This document shows positions 1 to 9,118 of a stretch of 64,000 nt of DNA, one piece after another. Location: NCBI GenBank assembly GCA_029784595.1, contig JAJETZ010000002.1, forward strand, positions 1 through 64,000, read 5' to 3'. Source of the stretch: Wolbachia endosymbiont of Meromenopon meropis (GTDB lineage: Bacteria; Pseudomonadota; Alphaproteobacteria; Rickettsiales; Anaplasmataceae). The notes below the pieces were generated by a model. That model saw nothing but the letters and a program-made list of their open reading frames with translations. It was not told the DNA's origin and ran no database searches. The translations under genes and the position numbers were made by a program. The first letter of the stretch is position 1, and each line of letters opens with the position of its first letter.

Positions 1-283
1 GAATGAGTTTCTTTAAATTTAAATCTAAATATTCTCTCCTTTGTTGTAGTTTAGAAAAGTCATTAAATTGAAATATTCAAAGCTTGAAATAAAGCCTGAT
101 ATTAAAACATCAAGTATTTAGCTATAGCATCTTTAGATTATTTTTATTTTAACTTTGTAATCTTAAACATTTCATTGTCATTATTGTTTTAATGAAGCAT
201 AAAAACGCAAAGATAATTATTCTTTATAATCTCTAATTTTTAAAAAAGACTTTAATTCTTGTTTATCACTTAAAATATCAAAA

Positions 284-1549
284 TTAATTTGTCTTAAACT
301 CAAAATTTTTTGTTAATTCTATAGAATAGAGTTCTTCATTCTTTTGATTATAGAAAGTAAATTCATAGTTATCTAAGTTTAATATTGCAAAGCCAAAACC
401 AAAAAAATTTTTTACTTCACGTGCTAAATAATGTTTAGTATTGGAGTAACTAAATTCTATATTCTGATAAGCAGGCTCTTGATCTTGAGCATGTAATAAT
501 GCACCACCATTTCCTATTATGATCTGGTTTGGAACATGATTCATTAATAAAATCTGGGCTATATGAATATGTCCGGAAACTACAGTAGTGACATTACTTG
601 GAAATTTATCTCCAAAAGCTTCAATTTGTGTAAGATTGCCATGATTTCTCAATGTGAAAAGTTCTTTTTTGAGAAATCTCCAAAGTGGTTTATGAGTTAA
701 AAACCAAGTTGGTTTATTGAAACTAACTTGTGTTAATTTATTAAATTGCTTCTCAAAGGCATTAATTGCATTCTGAACCGTAAAAATATCTTCACTATAC
801 GAAGAATCGAAAACAAAAAATCTCATTGGTTCAATCTCTAAAAACCAACTAGGAACGAAATTTTCACATTTTTCAGATGAAAATGGATATGGATCTAAGT
901 ATCTAAACCATCCTTCATAAGCTCTATTACAATTTTCATGATTCCCTCTAACAAAAAGAAAAGAAGACTGTAGTAAAATGTTCTTTGCGGGATCAAACCA
1001 ATCAGCGTACCAAGCTTCCTTATTGTAGCCATAAATGCTGCCACACTTCTTTTCATTTCTACACTTTGTTTTTCTATAATGAAAATCTCCAACGTGAATA
1101 ATTAAATTTGGTTTATGAGAAGCAATAGAATCTAAGTTTTTTTTTAAAGGCCAACCATCTGGTGAATTACATTCCTGTTGAAATAATGTATTTATTCTAC
1201 AGCCTGTATCACCAATAAAAGCAACTTTACTAATTTTTTTTGATAAAGTTGGAATTCGTATAGCATCAATACTAATATTTTTAACACTCATTTCTGATAT
1301 CAATTCACAAACTGTTTCAATATAACAATCATTCTTATTTGAACTGCGGTTTAGCATTTTCATCCTCTTACCATCAATATTGACAACTGGACAAGCATTG
1401 TCATCTACAATTGCGCGTATACTTAATTTATTTTCTGGAATAACTTGAGACCAGGCGTATAATATCTGTGTATGAGCTGGATAATGGGTGATTATAAGAG
1501 ATAGTGATAAGGTTAAGAAAGCAAAAATATTAACTATACTATAGTGCAT
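284..1549 (-). CDS. secreted calcineurin-like metallophosphoesterase
   Basis: This 421-residue protein belongs to the calcineurin-like (purple acid phosphatase type) metallophosphoesterases, which hydrolyse phosphomonoesters or diesters with a two-metal centre. The five family motifs appear in order: GDTG near residue 113, GDFH near 154, GNHE near 202, THKP near 285 and GHIH near 326. Together they supply the expected Asp, His and Asn metal ligands. Residues 1-28 are a hydrophobic signal sequence, so the enzyme should act in the periplasm or outside the cell. Several Cys residues around 163-169 and 207-229 could form disulfides, which also suits export. The gene stands alone on the minus strand, and the next gene on the other side of the spacer is divergent. 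The substrate cannot be told from sequence. The family is secure; a role towards the host is only a possibility. Confidence 0.88.
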   Translation of the reverse strand: MHYSIVNIFAFLTLSLSLIITHYPAHTQILYAWSQVIPENKLSIRAIVDDNACPVVNIDGKRMKMLNRSSNKNDCYIETVCELISEMSVKNISIDAIRIPTLSKKISKVAFIGDTGCRINTLFQQECNSPDGWPLKKNLDSIASHKPNLIIHVGDFHYRKTKCRNEKKCGSIYGYNKEAWYADWFDPAKNILLQSSFLFVRGNHENCNRAYEGWFRYLDPYPFSSEKCENFVPSWFLEIEPMRFFVFDSSYSEDIFTVQNAINAFEKQFNKLTQVSFNKPTWFLTHKPLWRFLKKELFTLRNHGNLTQIEAFGDKFPSNVTTVVSGHIHIAQILLMNHVPNQIIIGNGGALLHAQDQEPAYQNIEFSYSNTKHYLAREVKNFFGFGFAILNLDNYEFTFYNQKNEELYSIELTKNFEFKTN

Positions 1550-1806
1550 AAAAACCCGAATTCAAAAGTAGCAATATGCTCATCTTAAAATAATTAAAGT
1601 TTATAAATCACAAAATTAAACTTTCTAATTATCGTCCATCATAGACTGCCTTCTGCTTTTCTGTATCAAAACTTGTTTTTACTTTTCTCAAATATCAATA
1701 TATATATTATCACATAATATCTCATAATTTCCTTACTCTGGATTTTCCAGAGGAGTTATTTACAACTAAAATATACAGACAATTTTCAAATTAAACTAGC
1801 ATCAGA
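1550..1806. other. divergent spacer, no gene seen
   Basis: This is AT-rich DNA between the minus-strand phosphoesterase and the plus-strand tRNA-Leu/T4SS operon. I see no open frame with coding character. The promoter for the rightward genes begins directly after this stretch. Confidence 0.5.
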
Positions 1807-1835
1807 TTGACACCTCTAACAAAGGATCCTAAAAT
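1807..1835 (+). promoter_or_regulatory. sigma70-type promoter for tRNA-Leu and ribA-virB operon
   Basis: A perfect -35 box TTGACA (1807-1812) is followed after exactly 17 bases by TAAAAT (1830-1835). Transcription would start near 1842, about 40 bases before the tRNA. It is the best promoter-like sequence I found upstream of the tRNA, ribA and the T4SS genes. That they share a transcript is an inference. Confidence 0.7.
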
Positions 1836-1883
1836 AGTCAGATAATTTGAAATTAATTATTTGATTAAAGATCAGAATTAAAT

Positions 1884-1975
1884 GCGGTCGTGGTGAAACT
1901 GGTAGACACGCAGCGTTGAGGTCGCTGTGGCTTGTAAAAAAAGCTTTGGAAGTTCAAGTCTTCTCGACCGCACCA
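1884..1975 (+). tRNA. tRNA-Leu (GAG)
   Basis: The sequence folds as a class II tRNA. The acceptor GCGGTCG pairs with CGACCGC, the D-arm reads TGGTGAAACTGGTAGACACG, and the anticodon loop TTGAGGT gives anticodon GAG, which reads CUC/CUU leucine codons. A long variable arm follows, then the T-loop TTCAAGT. The 3' CCA is encoded (1973-1975). The tRNA ends only 30 bases before the most likely ribA start, so the two are probably co-transcribed and then separated by tRNA processing. Confidence 0.95.
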
Positions 1976-2005
1976 AGTTCTTTACTTGTTATTGGTATAG
2001 GTGAA

Positions 2006-3088
2006 ATGTTGATAAACAATCAAAATAGAAATAAAGTTGAAAGAGCGATCAGCGAAGTACGTCGTGGTTTGCCAATTATGATATATGATGAAAGCAATTA
2101 TATTCTGTGCGCCGCGGCTGAAACTTTAGATAAAAATTCATTTGATCTATATAAACTCATATCAGATAATATATACATTACTTTAACATCTGTTAAAGCA
2201 AAGTATACATTCCAAGATAAAAAAAACTGCGGTAAACGCTTACTTATAAAAAACTTTGATGAATTAATTCATTTACTAAATTCTTTGATGGAAGGTAACG
2301 CAAAAGAGTTACAAGATTCTAAAATGATAGATAAATGTGCTACTAACTTACTTAAATTCTCAGAATTATTACCGTACGCTTTAATAAGCGATATGTCTTT
2401 TAAAAACAGAGACGAGATGCAAAATTGGTGTAAAAAAAGCGACATCGTTGCATTGGATGCATTATCTATAAAGCATTTTCAACGAAATCAAGGCTTATAT
2501 GAGGTGTGTAGAACGTCACTATTTTTGCAACAGACTCAAGAAGTAAGTATCATATCATATAGAATGAAAAGTGATGGTAGGGAACATTATGCAATTATTA
2601 TTGGCAATCCAGATAAAGATGATGAACCTCTAGTCAGGATTCACTCTTCATGTTATACAGGTGATCTATTGGATAGCTTGTCATGTGACTGTAGAAGTCA
2701 ATTACATCAGGCAATTCAAATAATGGCTGATTCTAGCGGTGGTATTATATTGTATCTTATGCAAGATGGTAGAGGAATTGGTTTGACCAATAAGTTAAGG
2801 GCATATAATATGCAGAGAAAATATAATCTTGATACTGTGGATGCAAATCGAATATTGGGCTTTGAAGATGATGAAAGGGATTTCACTATTGCGGCTGAAA
2901 TGCTCAAAAAATTAAATATTAAAAGAGTCCAGTTACTCACAAATAACGATAGAAAGTTATTAGGACTAAAAAACAGTGATATAAAAGTAATAAAATGTTT
3001 ACCGCTTATCACACAGCGTAATCAGTATAATGATTCATATATGGAAACAAAATTCCGCAAGCTAGGTCACAAGTTAACGATTTTTTAG
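2006..3088 (+). CDS. ribA: GTP cyclohydrolase II
   Basis: GTP cyclohydrolase II opens the guanine ring of GTP to give the pyrimidine precursor of riboflavin, releasing formate and pyrophosphate. The C-terminal half carries the zinc ligands (Cys216, Cys227 and Cys229, in SSCYTG and SCDCR) and the GRGIGL loop near residue 255. The N-terminal 150 or so residues look like a degenerate DHBP-synthase-like domain without its catalytic motifs. True DHBP synthase is encoded separately by ribB at 30 kb. The open frame extends upstream into the tRNA-Leu gene, so I place the start at the ATG at 2006, giving 360 residues. The gene is the first protein gene before virB8. Co-transcription of ribA with virB8-virD4 is known from Wolbachia, which supports the family assignment of this genome. 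Confidence 0.93.
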   Translation: MLINNQNRNKVERAISEVRRGLPIMIYDESNYILCAAAETLDKNSFDLYKLISDNIYITLTSVKAKYTFQDKKNCGKRLLIKNFDELIHLLNSLMEGNAKELQDSKMIDKCATNLLKFSELLPYALISDMSFKNRDEMQNWCKKSDIVALDALSIKHFQRNQGLYEVCRTSLFLQQTQEVSIISYRMKSDGREHYAIIIGNPDKDDEPLVRIHSSCYTGDLLDSLSCDCRSQLHQAIQIMADSSGGIILYLMQDGRGIGLTNKLRAYNMQRKYNLDTVDANRILGFEDDERDFTIAAEMLKKLNIKRVQLLTNNDRKLLGLKNSDIKVIKCLPLITQRNQYNDSYMETKFRKLGHKLTIF

Positions 3089-3159
3089 CTTTTTTGTTGC
3101 AACTACTGTGTTAATTTAATATTTTCATTAGTGTTAATTAAAATTTTTAGAAAATCAAA

Positions 3160-3840
3160 ATGTTAAGATTTTTTAAACAAAAAAATAGTAAGTTGTTGAA
3201 TAAAGATATAAATTGGAGTTCGAATCGTTATAGTACAATTATTGCTCAGAGAAATACTTTACTCTTGTTTACATTAATATTATTGTTAGCAATTTCTGCA
3301 AGTGTATTAGCTATATTAAAAATTAGTACGAGCAGTACTATTGAACCATTCGTTATAGAAATTGAAAAAAAGTCTGGAATAGTGCAATTAGTTGATCCTG
3401 TTACAGTAAAACAATATTCTGCAGATAAAGTACTAAATAATCACTTTATTGCAGAATATATAAAGGCAAGAGAAGTTTTTGATCAATATAACTATAGCTA
3501 TAACTATTATACAAAGGTGAGATTATTTTCTTCGCCTAATGTATATAATGAATTTAAAAATTATATAAGTTCACAGAACATGGATGATCTATTTAATTTG
3601 TATTCGGGCTTTGTTAAAAATGAATTTAAAATTCGCTCAATTCAGAGATTGTATAATGATACCTTTCAAGTTAGATTTACCGTGGAGTTTACAAGAAAAG
3701 ATGGTAGCTCTGTAAAAAAAAATAAGATAGTCATAATGTCATATAAATATGCACCACTTGAAATGAATGATCAGCAAAGATACGTTAATCCATTGGGATT
3801 TCAGGTTACTTCTTATAGGGTAGATGATGAATATGTATAA
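3160..3840 (+). CDS. virB8: type IV secretion protein VirB8
   Basis: VirB8 is a bitopic inner-membrane protein that helps assemble the T4SS channel by contacting VirB9 and VirB10. The 226 residues show a short cytoplasmic head, one membrane helix (about 33-54), and a periplasmic domain with the tyrosine-rich NTF2-like fold expected of the family. The length matches typical VirB8 (220-240 residues). It follows ribA after 71 bases, and its end overlaps the start of virB9 by 17 bases, which indicates translational coupling. Only one virB8 is seen in the window; Rickettsiales often carry a second copy elsewhere. Confidence 0.93.
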   Translation: MLRFFKQKNSKLLNKDINWSSNRYSTIIAQRNTLLLFTLILLLAISASVLAILKISTSSTIEPFVIEIEKKSGIVQLVDPVTVKQYSADKVLNNHFIAEYIKAREVFDQYNYSYNYYTKVRLFSSPNVYNEFKNYISSQNMDDLFNLYSGFVKNEFKIRSIQRLYNDTFQVRFTVEFTRKDGSSVKKNKIVIMSYKYAPLEMNDQQRYVNPLGFQVTSYRVDDEYV

Positions 3841-4636
3841 AATATTGCTAATTTTAACTTTGCTTGTTGTAAATGGAAGTTTAAATGCGGCTATTAGTTA
3901 CAGCACACCTGTTTCTGTGGATAGTAGAATAAAAACTTTTGTGTATAATCCTAACAAAGTATTTACGATTGTTTTTAGTCAGGGTTATTATTCTTATATA
4001 GAATTTGCAGAAGGAGAGAAAGTCAAAAACATTGCCGTTGGTGACGCATCAAGTTGGAAAATTAGCCCTTACGAAAATAAATTACTTATTATGCCGTTTG
4101 AAGTTAGTAGCCATACTAATATGATTATTACAACAACTAAAAAAAGAAATTATATTTTTGATTTAATCTCAAGACCAAACTACGATAAGTATCTAAATAC
4201 TGATACTGAAAAGATAAGTCAGGATTACTTTGCCGAAAGAGATATATCTTACGTAGTACGTTTTTATTACCCTCAAGAAGAAGATGAATTTGATCTTGAT
4301 TTAGATGAAATATCTATACCCACCCAAATGCAATACGCTGTAGATAATCTAGAGGAAATGATACAGGAAAATCATACGAAATACAATTACACTTACATCG
4401 ATGATGGTGTTAATACTGATATAATACCAATTAAATTATTTGACGATGGTCGTTTAACCTATTTTAAATTTAGAGACAATAAAAAAATACCTCAAATTTT
4501 TACAGAAGGAGATAAGACTAAATCACCTTGTAAAAGACTGTTATTTGATGGCTATATTGTAATAAAAGGTGTACACAAAAAATTGTTTATGCGCTATGAA
4601 AATGATGAAATTGAAATTTTAAATAGATCTCTCTAG
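3824..4636 (+). CDS. virB9: type IV secretion protein VirB9
   Basis: VirB9 forms, with VirB7 and VirB10, the outer-membrane core complex of the T4SS. The 270-residue protein begins with a signal peptide (residues 1 to about 22, ending SLNA). A beta-rich N-terminal domain follows, then a C-terminal CagX-type beta sandwich that includes the stretch TYIDDGVNTDIIPIKLFDDG, typical of VirB9. The linker at about 140-170 is acidic. The start overlaps virB8, and virB10 starts 10 bases after the stop. There are possible ATGs at 3824, 3827 and 3833; the first gives the best signal peptide n-region. Confidence 0.93.
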   Translation: MMNMYKILLILTLLVVNGSLNAAISYSTPVSVDSRIKTFVYNPNKVFTIVFSQGYYSYIEFAEGEKVKNIAVGDASSWKISPYENKLLIMPFEVSSHTNMIITTTKKRNYIFDLISRPNYDKYLNTDTEKISQDYFAERDISYVVRFYYPQEEDEFDLDLDEISIPTQMQYAVDNLEEMIQENHTKYNYTYIDDGVNTDIIPIKLFDDGRLTYFKFRDNKKIPQIFTEGDKTKSPCKRLLFDGYIVIKGVHKKLFMRYENDEIEILNRSL

Positions 4637-4646
4637 CATAGAGTAT

Positions 4647-6131
4647 GTGCATATGAGAATGAAGAAAAGGATCAATAATTTGGAAAAAAATGAATCAGAA
4701 ATAGAGAATAGAGTAGTAACAGTCGGCTCCAATCAAGGCCATAGAGTATTGATGATTGCTGTTTTGTTGTTTCTAGTGAGTGGAGTGTGTTATTTTTATT
4801 TTAGTACTTCTTCTTCTGATGAAGAGAGTGTTGAAGTCATTAAAAAAAATGAAACAAAACAAGACGTTCAAGAATTAAAAGAAAAATTAGAACAAGTCCC
4901 AGATAATACGATGATTCATGAAAGGATTATAACCGATCTTCCACCATTGCCTCCTCTTCTTACTCCACATAGTATACCGGAAGTAAAACAATCTAAAAAA
5001 GAAGAAAAAGAAGAAGAAAAATCAAGAGAAACATCTATATCGAATAGACCGGTTTTATCAAAACAAGACTTTCGTCATAATAGTGTTGTTAGCAATTTAC
5101 CAACCACATTTTCTAAAATGAGTGGAAATGGATATCCTAGAGATAGACGTGGTACACAGATGTTGGTCATTTCAAGTGGGGGTAAAGAAAACAGAACAAC
5201 TGATCCTGTTTTATCTGACACTTCAGTGCAGCAGAATGTAGTTACTAAAGTGGGAAAACTTGGGTTTATGATTACTCAAGGTAAAATTATTGATGTCATT
5301 CTTGAAACTGCAATAAGTTCTGATCTCAGGGGAATGCTACGTGCTGTAGTTAGCGATAATGTTTATGCAGAAACTGGTGACACTGTTTTGATACCAAGAG
5401 GATCAAGATTAATAGGTAATTATTCATTTGAGTCGAATATTGCAAGGGCTCGAATAAATGTAAACTGGAGTAGAATCATTCTTCCACATGGAATAGATAT
5501 TGCTATTTCATCACATGGTACAGATGAACTTGGTAGAGTAGGAGTAGATGGAATAGTTGATAATAAAACCACAAGTGCATTATTTTCTTCAGTATTACTT
5601 GCAGGTGTTTCAATTGGATCAGCTGTAATAGGACAAAAGGCTTCTAATCTTGCTGATGCACTAACTCCTATAGATTTAGCAAGAGCTATTACTGCGACTG
5701 AAATAGATATATCTCCTCTTAAGGATATTATTAGTAATAAAAATATTTCTAAAAAAGATACAGATAATGATAAATGGAAGCTTGGACTTGGAGCTATTAA
5801 AAAAATTAAAAATGCATTTAATGATAGAAATATGCTTGAGATATTCAAGAGGGTAGTAAGAGAATTAGATTTAGCTTCTGTTGATAACAGTAAGATTGAT
5901 GAAATATCTTTGGAAGATATAAAGCAATTATTGAAAAAACAAGGGAATAAATCTATATATGAAGAGATAATTAATAAGTCAGTTAGTGATTTTTCTAAAG
6001 ATATACGAGATATAATCAGTAAATCTACAGATAAAAAACCAACAGTTTATGTTGATCAAGGTACTGCATTGAAAGTATTTGTTAATCAAGATATAGTATT
6101 TCCAATACGTGCAATATTAAACAATCAATAG
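4647..6131 (+). CDS. virB10: type IV secretion protein VirB10 (TrbI family)
   Basis: VirB10 spans the cell envelope and links the inner-membrane ATPases to the VirB9 outer ring. The 494 residues contain a short cytoplasmic tail, one membrane helix (33-53), a Lys/Glu/Pro-rich periplasmic linker (about 55-130), and the C-terminal TrbI beta-barrel domain, including DTVLIPRGSRLIG. Between the antenna region and the last strands (TVYVDQGTALKVFVNQDIVFP) there is a charged helical insert of about 110 residues (355-465) that is absent from the minimal plasmid-type VirB10. The frame opens at a GTG (4647), with ATGs at 4653 and 4659; I cannot decide between them because no strong ribosome binding site is visible. 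Confidence 0.93.
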   Translation: MHMRMKKRINNLEKNESEIENRVVTVGSNQGHRVLMIAVLLFLVSGVCYFYFSTSSSDEESVEVIKKNETKQDVQELKEKLEQVPDNTMIHERIITDLPPLPPLLTPHSIPEVKQSKKEEKEEEKSRETSISNRPVLSKQDFRHNSVVSNLPTTFSKMSGNGYPRDRRGTQMLVISSGGKENRTTDPVLSDTSVQQNVVTKVGKLGFMITQGKIIDVILETAISSDLRGMLRAVVSDNVYAETGDTVLIPRGSRLIGNYSFESNIARARINVNWSRIILPHGIDIAISSHGTDELGRVGVDGIVDNKTTSALFSSVLLAGVSIGSAVIGQKASNLADALTPIDLARAITATEIDISPLKDIISNKNISKKDTDNDKWKLGLGAIKKIKNAFNDRNMLEIFKRVVRELDLASVDNSKIDEISLEDIKQLLKKQGNKSIYEEIINKSVSDFSKDIRDIISKSTDKKPTVYVDQGTALKVFVNQDIVFPIRAILNNQ

Positions 6132-6137
6132 GAGAAA

Positions 6138-7130
6138 ATGAATTATACTGCGCTTGATACATATTTAGAACCATTACAAAATGTATTTCAAGAAGATGGT
6201 GTAAATGAAATATCAATAAATAAGCCAAAAGAAATATGGATTGAAAATCGTGGCAAAGTAAGATGTGAAAAACTAGAGATATTTGATCTTACTCATTTAA
6301 AATCTCTTGCCAGACTCATTGCTCAGGCTACGGAACAAAAACTGAGTGAAGAAGCGCCTCTACTTTCAGCTACATTACCAAATGGTTATCGTATACAGAT
6401 AATATTTCCACCAGCATGCGATCCTGATAAAGTAGTTATGTCAATTCGTAAACCTTCTACTATCCAATTAGGATTGAATGATTATGAAAAAATGGGAGCT
6501 TTTTCTGAAACTATTATAGGAACAACTTATAACCCAATAGATGATTTTTTAGCTTCACTATTAAAACAAAAAAAAATAAAAGAGTTTTTGGAAAATGCTA
6601 TAGTAAATAAAAAAAATATTATAATCAGTGGTGGCACTTCTACAGGCAAAACTACTTTTACTAATGCTATTTTAAATAGCATTCCAGTCGAGGAAAGAAT
6701 TATTACCATTGAAGATGCAAGAGAAATAATTTTGAATAACCACCCAAATAAGGTAAGTCTGATTGCTTCTAAGGGAGGTCAGGGAAGAGCCAAAGTGACC
6801 AGTCAAGATTTGATAGAAGCATCTTTACGTTTAAGACCAGATAGAATAATAGTTGGTGAGCTTCGTGGTACGGAAGCTTTTAGCTTTCTTAGAGCAATAA
6901 ATACAGGTCATCCAGGATCAATATCAACTCTTCATGCAGATAGTCCTGTAATGGCACTTGAACAAATAAAATTGATGGTGATGCAAGCTGGTTTTGGCAT
7001 TCCACCAGATCAAATCATATCATATATTAAAAATGTAATCGATGTTGTTATTCAATTAAAAAGAGCAGGGATGGGAAAAAGAAGCATTTCTGAAATATTG
7101 TTTACTAGATCATCATATGGAAATATTTAA
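6138..7130 (+). CDS. virB11: type IV secretion ATPase VirB11
   Basis: VirB11 is a hexameric AAA-like ATPase at the inner face of the membrane that powers substrate transfer and channel assembly. The 330-residue protein has the Walker A motif GGTSTGKTT (K171), the acidic ITIEDAREI segment, the Walker B/GE motif RIIVGELRG, and the His box TGHPGSISTLHAD. All key residues of the family are intact. A GGAG ribosome binding site precedes the ATG, and the gene follows virB10 after 6 bases, so it is part of the same operon. Confidence 0.95.
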   Translation: MNYTALDTYLEPLQNVFQEDGVNEISINKPKEIWIENRGKVRCEKLEIFDLTHLKSLARLIAQATEQKLSEEAPLLSATLPNGYRIQIIFPPACDPDKVVMSIRKPSTIQLGLNDYEKMGAFSETIIGTTYNPIDDFLASLLKQKKIKEFLENAIVNKKNIIISGGTSTGKTTFTNAILNSIPVEERIITIEDAREIILNNHPNKVSLIASKGGQGRAKVTSQDLIEASLRLRPDRIIVGELRGTEAFSFLRAINTGHPGSISTLHADSPVMALEQIKLMVMQAGFGIPPDQIISYIKNVIDVVIQLKRAGMGKRSISEILFTRSSYGNI

Positions 7131-7156
7131 ATTTACACATTAAAAAATAGTATTTT

Positions 7157-9118
7157 ATGAGTAATGGAAATCATCTACGCAATATCTTAATAGGAGGAGT
7201 TATAGCCTCGAGTATACTAGAATTCTGCTTCTATTTATCAGGTGTATTGTTTTATTTACTTGTTGATGGCCCAGATAGTGTGGACTTCAAGACAATTAAT
7301 CCAAGTTTAACACCATTTCCTCATGGTCTATGGCCGACAATTTTTGATCATATACAATATTGCTGGCACCATCCAGAGCTATATAGTTTTGAAATTAAAA
7401 TCAAACTTGTTGTATCTTCTGTTCTACCAATTCTTATTTTGATAATCATTTTATGGAATTTAAGGGAAAGAATAGTTGAGTGGCGTCCTTTTAAAAAAAA
7501 AGAATCATTGCACGGAGATTCAAAATGGGCATCGGAAAAAGACATAAGAAAAGCAGGCTTGAGAAGCAAAAGAGGATTATTACTTGGCAAAGATAAAAGA
7601 GGATATTTTATTGCTGACGGATTTCAACATGCATTGTTGTTCGCTCCCACAGGTTCTGGTAAAGGTGTCGGTTTTGTAATTCCCAATTTATTATTTTGGA
7701 CTGATTCGGTAATCGTACACGACATAAAATTAGAAAATTATGAAATAACGAGCGGTTGGCGAGAACGACAAGGTCAAAAAGTTTACGTTTGGAATCCAGC
7801 GCAGCCAGATGGGGTAAGTCACTGTTATAATCCACTGGAGTGGATTAGCGAAAAACCTGGACAGATGGTTGACGATGTACAAAAAATAGCTAATCTAATC
7901 ATGCCTGAACAAGATTTTTGGCAAAATGAAGCGAGAAGTTTGTTTGTTGGAGTAGTATTGTATCTACTTGCTGCACCAGAAAAAGTTAAATCTTTTGGTG
8001 AAGTTGTACGTACTATGCGTAGTGATGACGTGGTTTATAACCTTGCTGTTGTTTTAGATACTATGGGTAAAATAATACATCCGGTAGCATACATGAATAT
8101 TGCAGCCTTTTTGCAAAAGGCTGACAAAGAAAGATCAGGTGTTATTTCAACCATGAACTCATCGCTCGAATTATGGGCAAATCCTTTAATTGATACTGCA
8201 ACAGCAACAAGTGACTTTAATGTTTTAGATCTTAAAAAGAAAAAAATTACAGTTTATGTTGGCTTAACTCCAGATAACTTAAATAGATTGAGACCATTAA
8301 TGCAGGTCTTTTACCAGCAAACAACTGAATTCTTGTGTAGAAAACTTCCGTCAGATGATGAACCTTACGGTGTATTATTTTTAATGGATGAATTTCCAAC
8401 ACTTGGAAAAATGGAACAATTTCAAACGGGTATTGCATATTTTCGCGGCTACAGAGTAAGATTATTCTTAATTGTTCAAGATACTGAACAACTCAAAGGA
8501 ATATACGAAGAAGCAGGAATGAACTCTTTTTTATCAAACTCAACATATAGAATAACTTTTGCAGCCAATAATATTGAAACAGCTAATTTAATATCGCAAC
8601 TTATAGGAAACAAAACTGTACAACAAGAATCATTAAATAAGCCAAAATTTTTAGATTTAAATCCTGCCTCGAGATCATTACATATCTCCGAAACGCAAAG
8701 AGCGTTACTTTTACCTCAAGAGATTATTATGTTACCACGTGATGAACAGATAATTTTAATAGAATCAACTTACCCAATTAAATCAAAAAAAATTTTATAT
8801 TACAGTGATAGCACATTCACAAGAAAACTTCTTAAGCCAACTCACGTACCTACGCAAGAACCATATAATCCAAATAAGATTTATTGTACATCCAACGAGA
8901 ATAAAATTAGTAAAGAAAAAAATACTGCTATAGTAAGTTCAAATGCTGATGATTATGCAGTTGCAACTCAAGGTAAAGATGCAGCGTATGATGATAAATC
9001 AGAAGCTGAAAATGAATTTAAAGTGGAAGATTTTGAAGATGAATATACTGACGACAAATTTGAAGATGAAGACAATGAATTTGATGATGAAGATATTGAT
9101 GACGAATTAAAAAAATAA
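7157..9118 (+). CDS. virD4: type IV coupling protein VirD4 with acidic C-terminal tail
   Basis: VirD4 is the coupling ATPase that brings substrates to the T4SS. The 653 residues show two N-terminal membrane helices (about 12-36 and 82-101), Walker A APTGSGKG (K169), the typical VHDIKLENYE strand, Walker B LFLMDEFPTLG, and the conserved LIVQDTEQLKGIYEE. Residues beyond about 560 leave the conserved fold. They end in an intensely acidic stretch of roughly 45 residues (for example EDEYTDDKFEDEDNEFDDED). Such a tail could bind basic effector signals, but that is inference. This is the last gene of the operon; a spacer of 1.35 kb follows. Confidence 0.95.
   Translation: MSNGNHLRNILIGGVIASSILEFCFYLSGVLFYLLVDGPDSVDFKTINPSLTPFPHGLWPTIFDHIQYCWHHPELYSFEIKIKLVVSSVLPILILIIILWNLRERIVEWRPFKKKESLHGDSKWASEKDIRKAGLRSKRGLLLGKDKRGYFIADGFQHALLFAPTGSGKGVGFVIPNLLFWTDSVIVHDIKLENYEITSGWRERQGQKVYVWNPAQPDGVSHCYNPLEWISEKPGQMVDDVQKIANLIMPEQDFWQNEARSLFVGVVLYLLAAPEKVKSFGEVVRTMRSDDVVYNLAVVLDTMGKIIHPVAYMNIAAFLQKADKERSGVISTMNSSLELWANPLIDTATATSDFNVLDLKKKKITVYVGLTPDNLNRLRPLMQVFYQQTTEFLCRKLPSDDEPYGVLFLMDEFPTLGKMEQFQTGIAYFRGYRVRLFLIVQDTEQLKGIYEEAGMNSFLSNSTYRITFAANNIETANLISQLIGNKTVQQESLNKPKFLDLNPASRSLHISETQRALLLPQEIIMLPRDEQIILIESTYPIKSKKILYYSDSTFTRKLLKPTHVPTQEPYNPNKIYCTSNENKISKEKNTAIVSSNADDYAVATQGKDAAYDDKSEAENEFKVEDFEDEYTDDKFEDEDNEFDDEDIDDELKK

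Noticed and set aside
1916..2005. Longer ribA frame starting inside the tRNA
   Set aside because: Its first codons are tRNA-Leu sequence; the ATG at 2006 gives the expected N-terminus.
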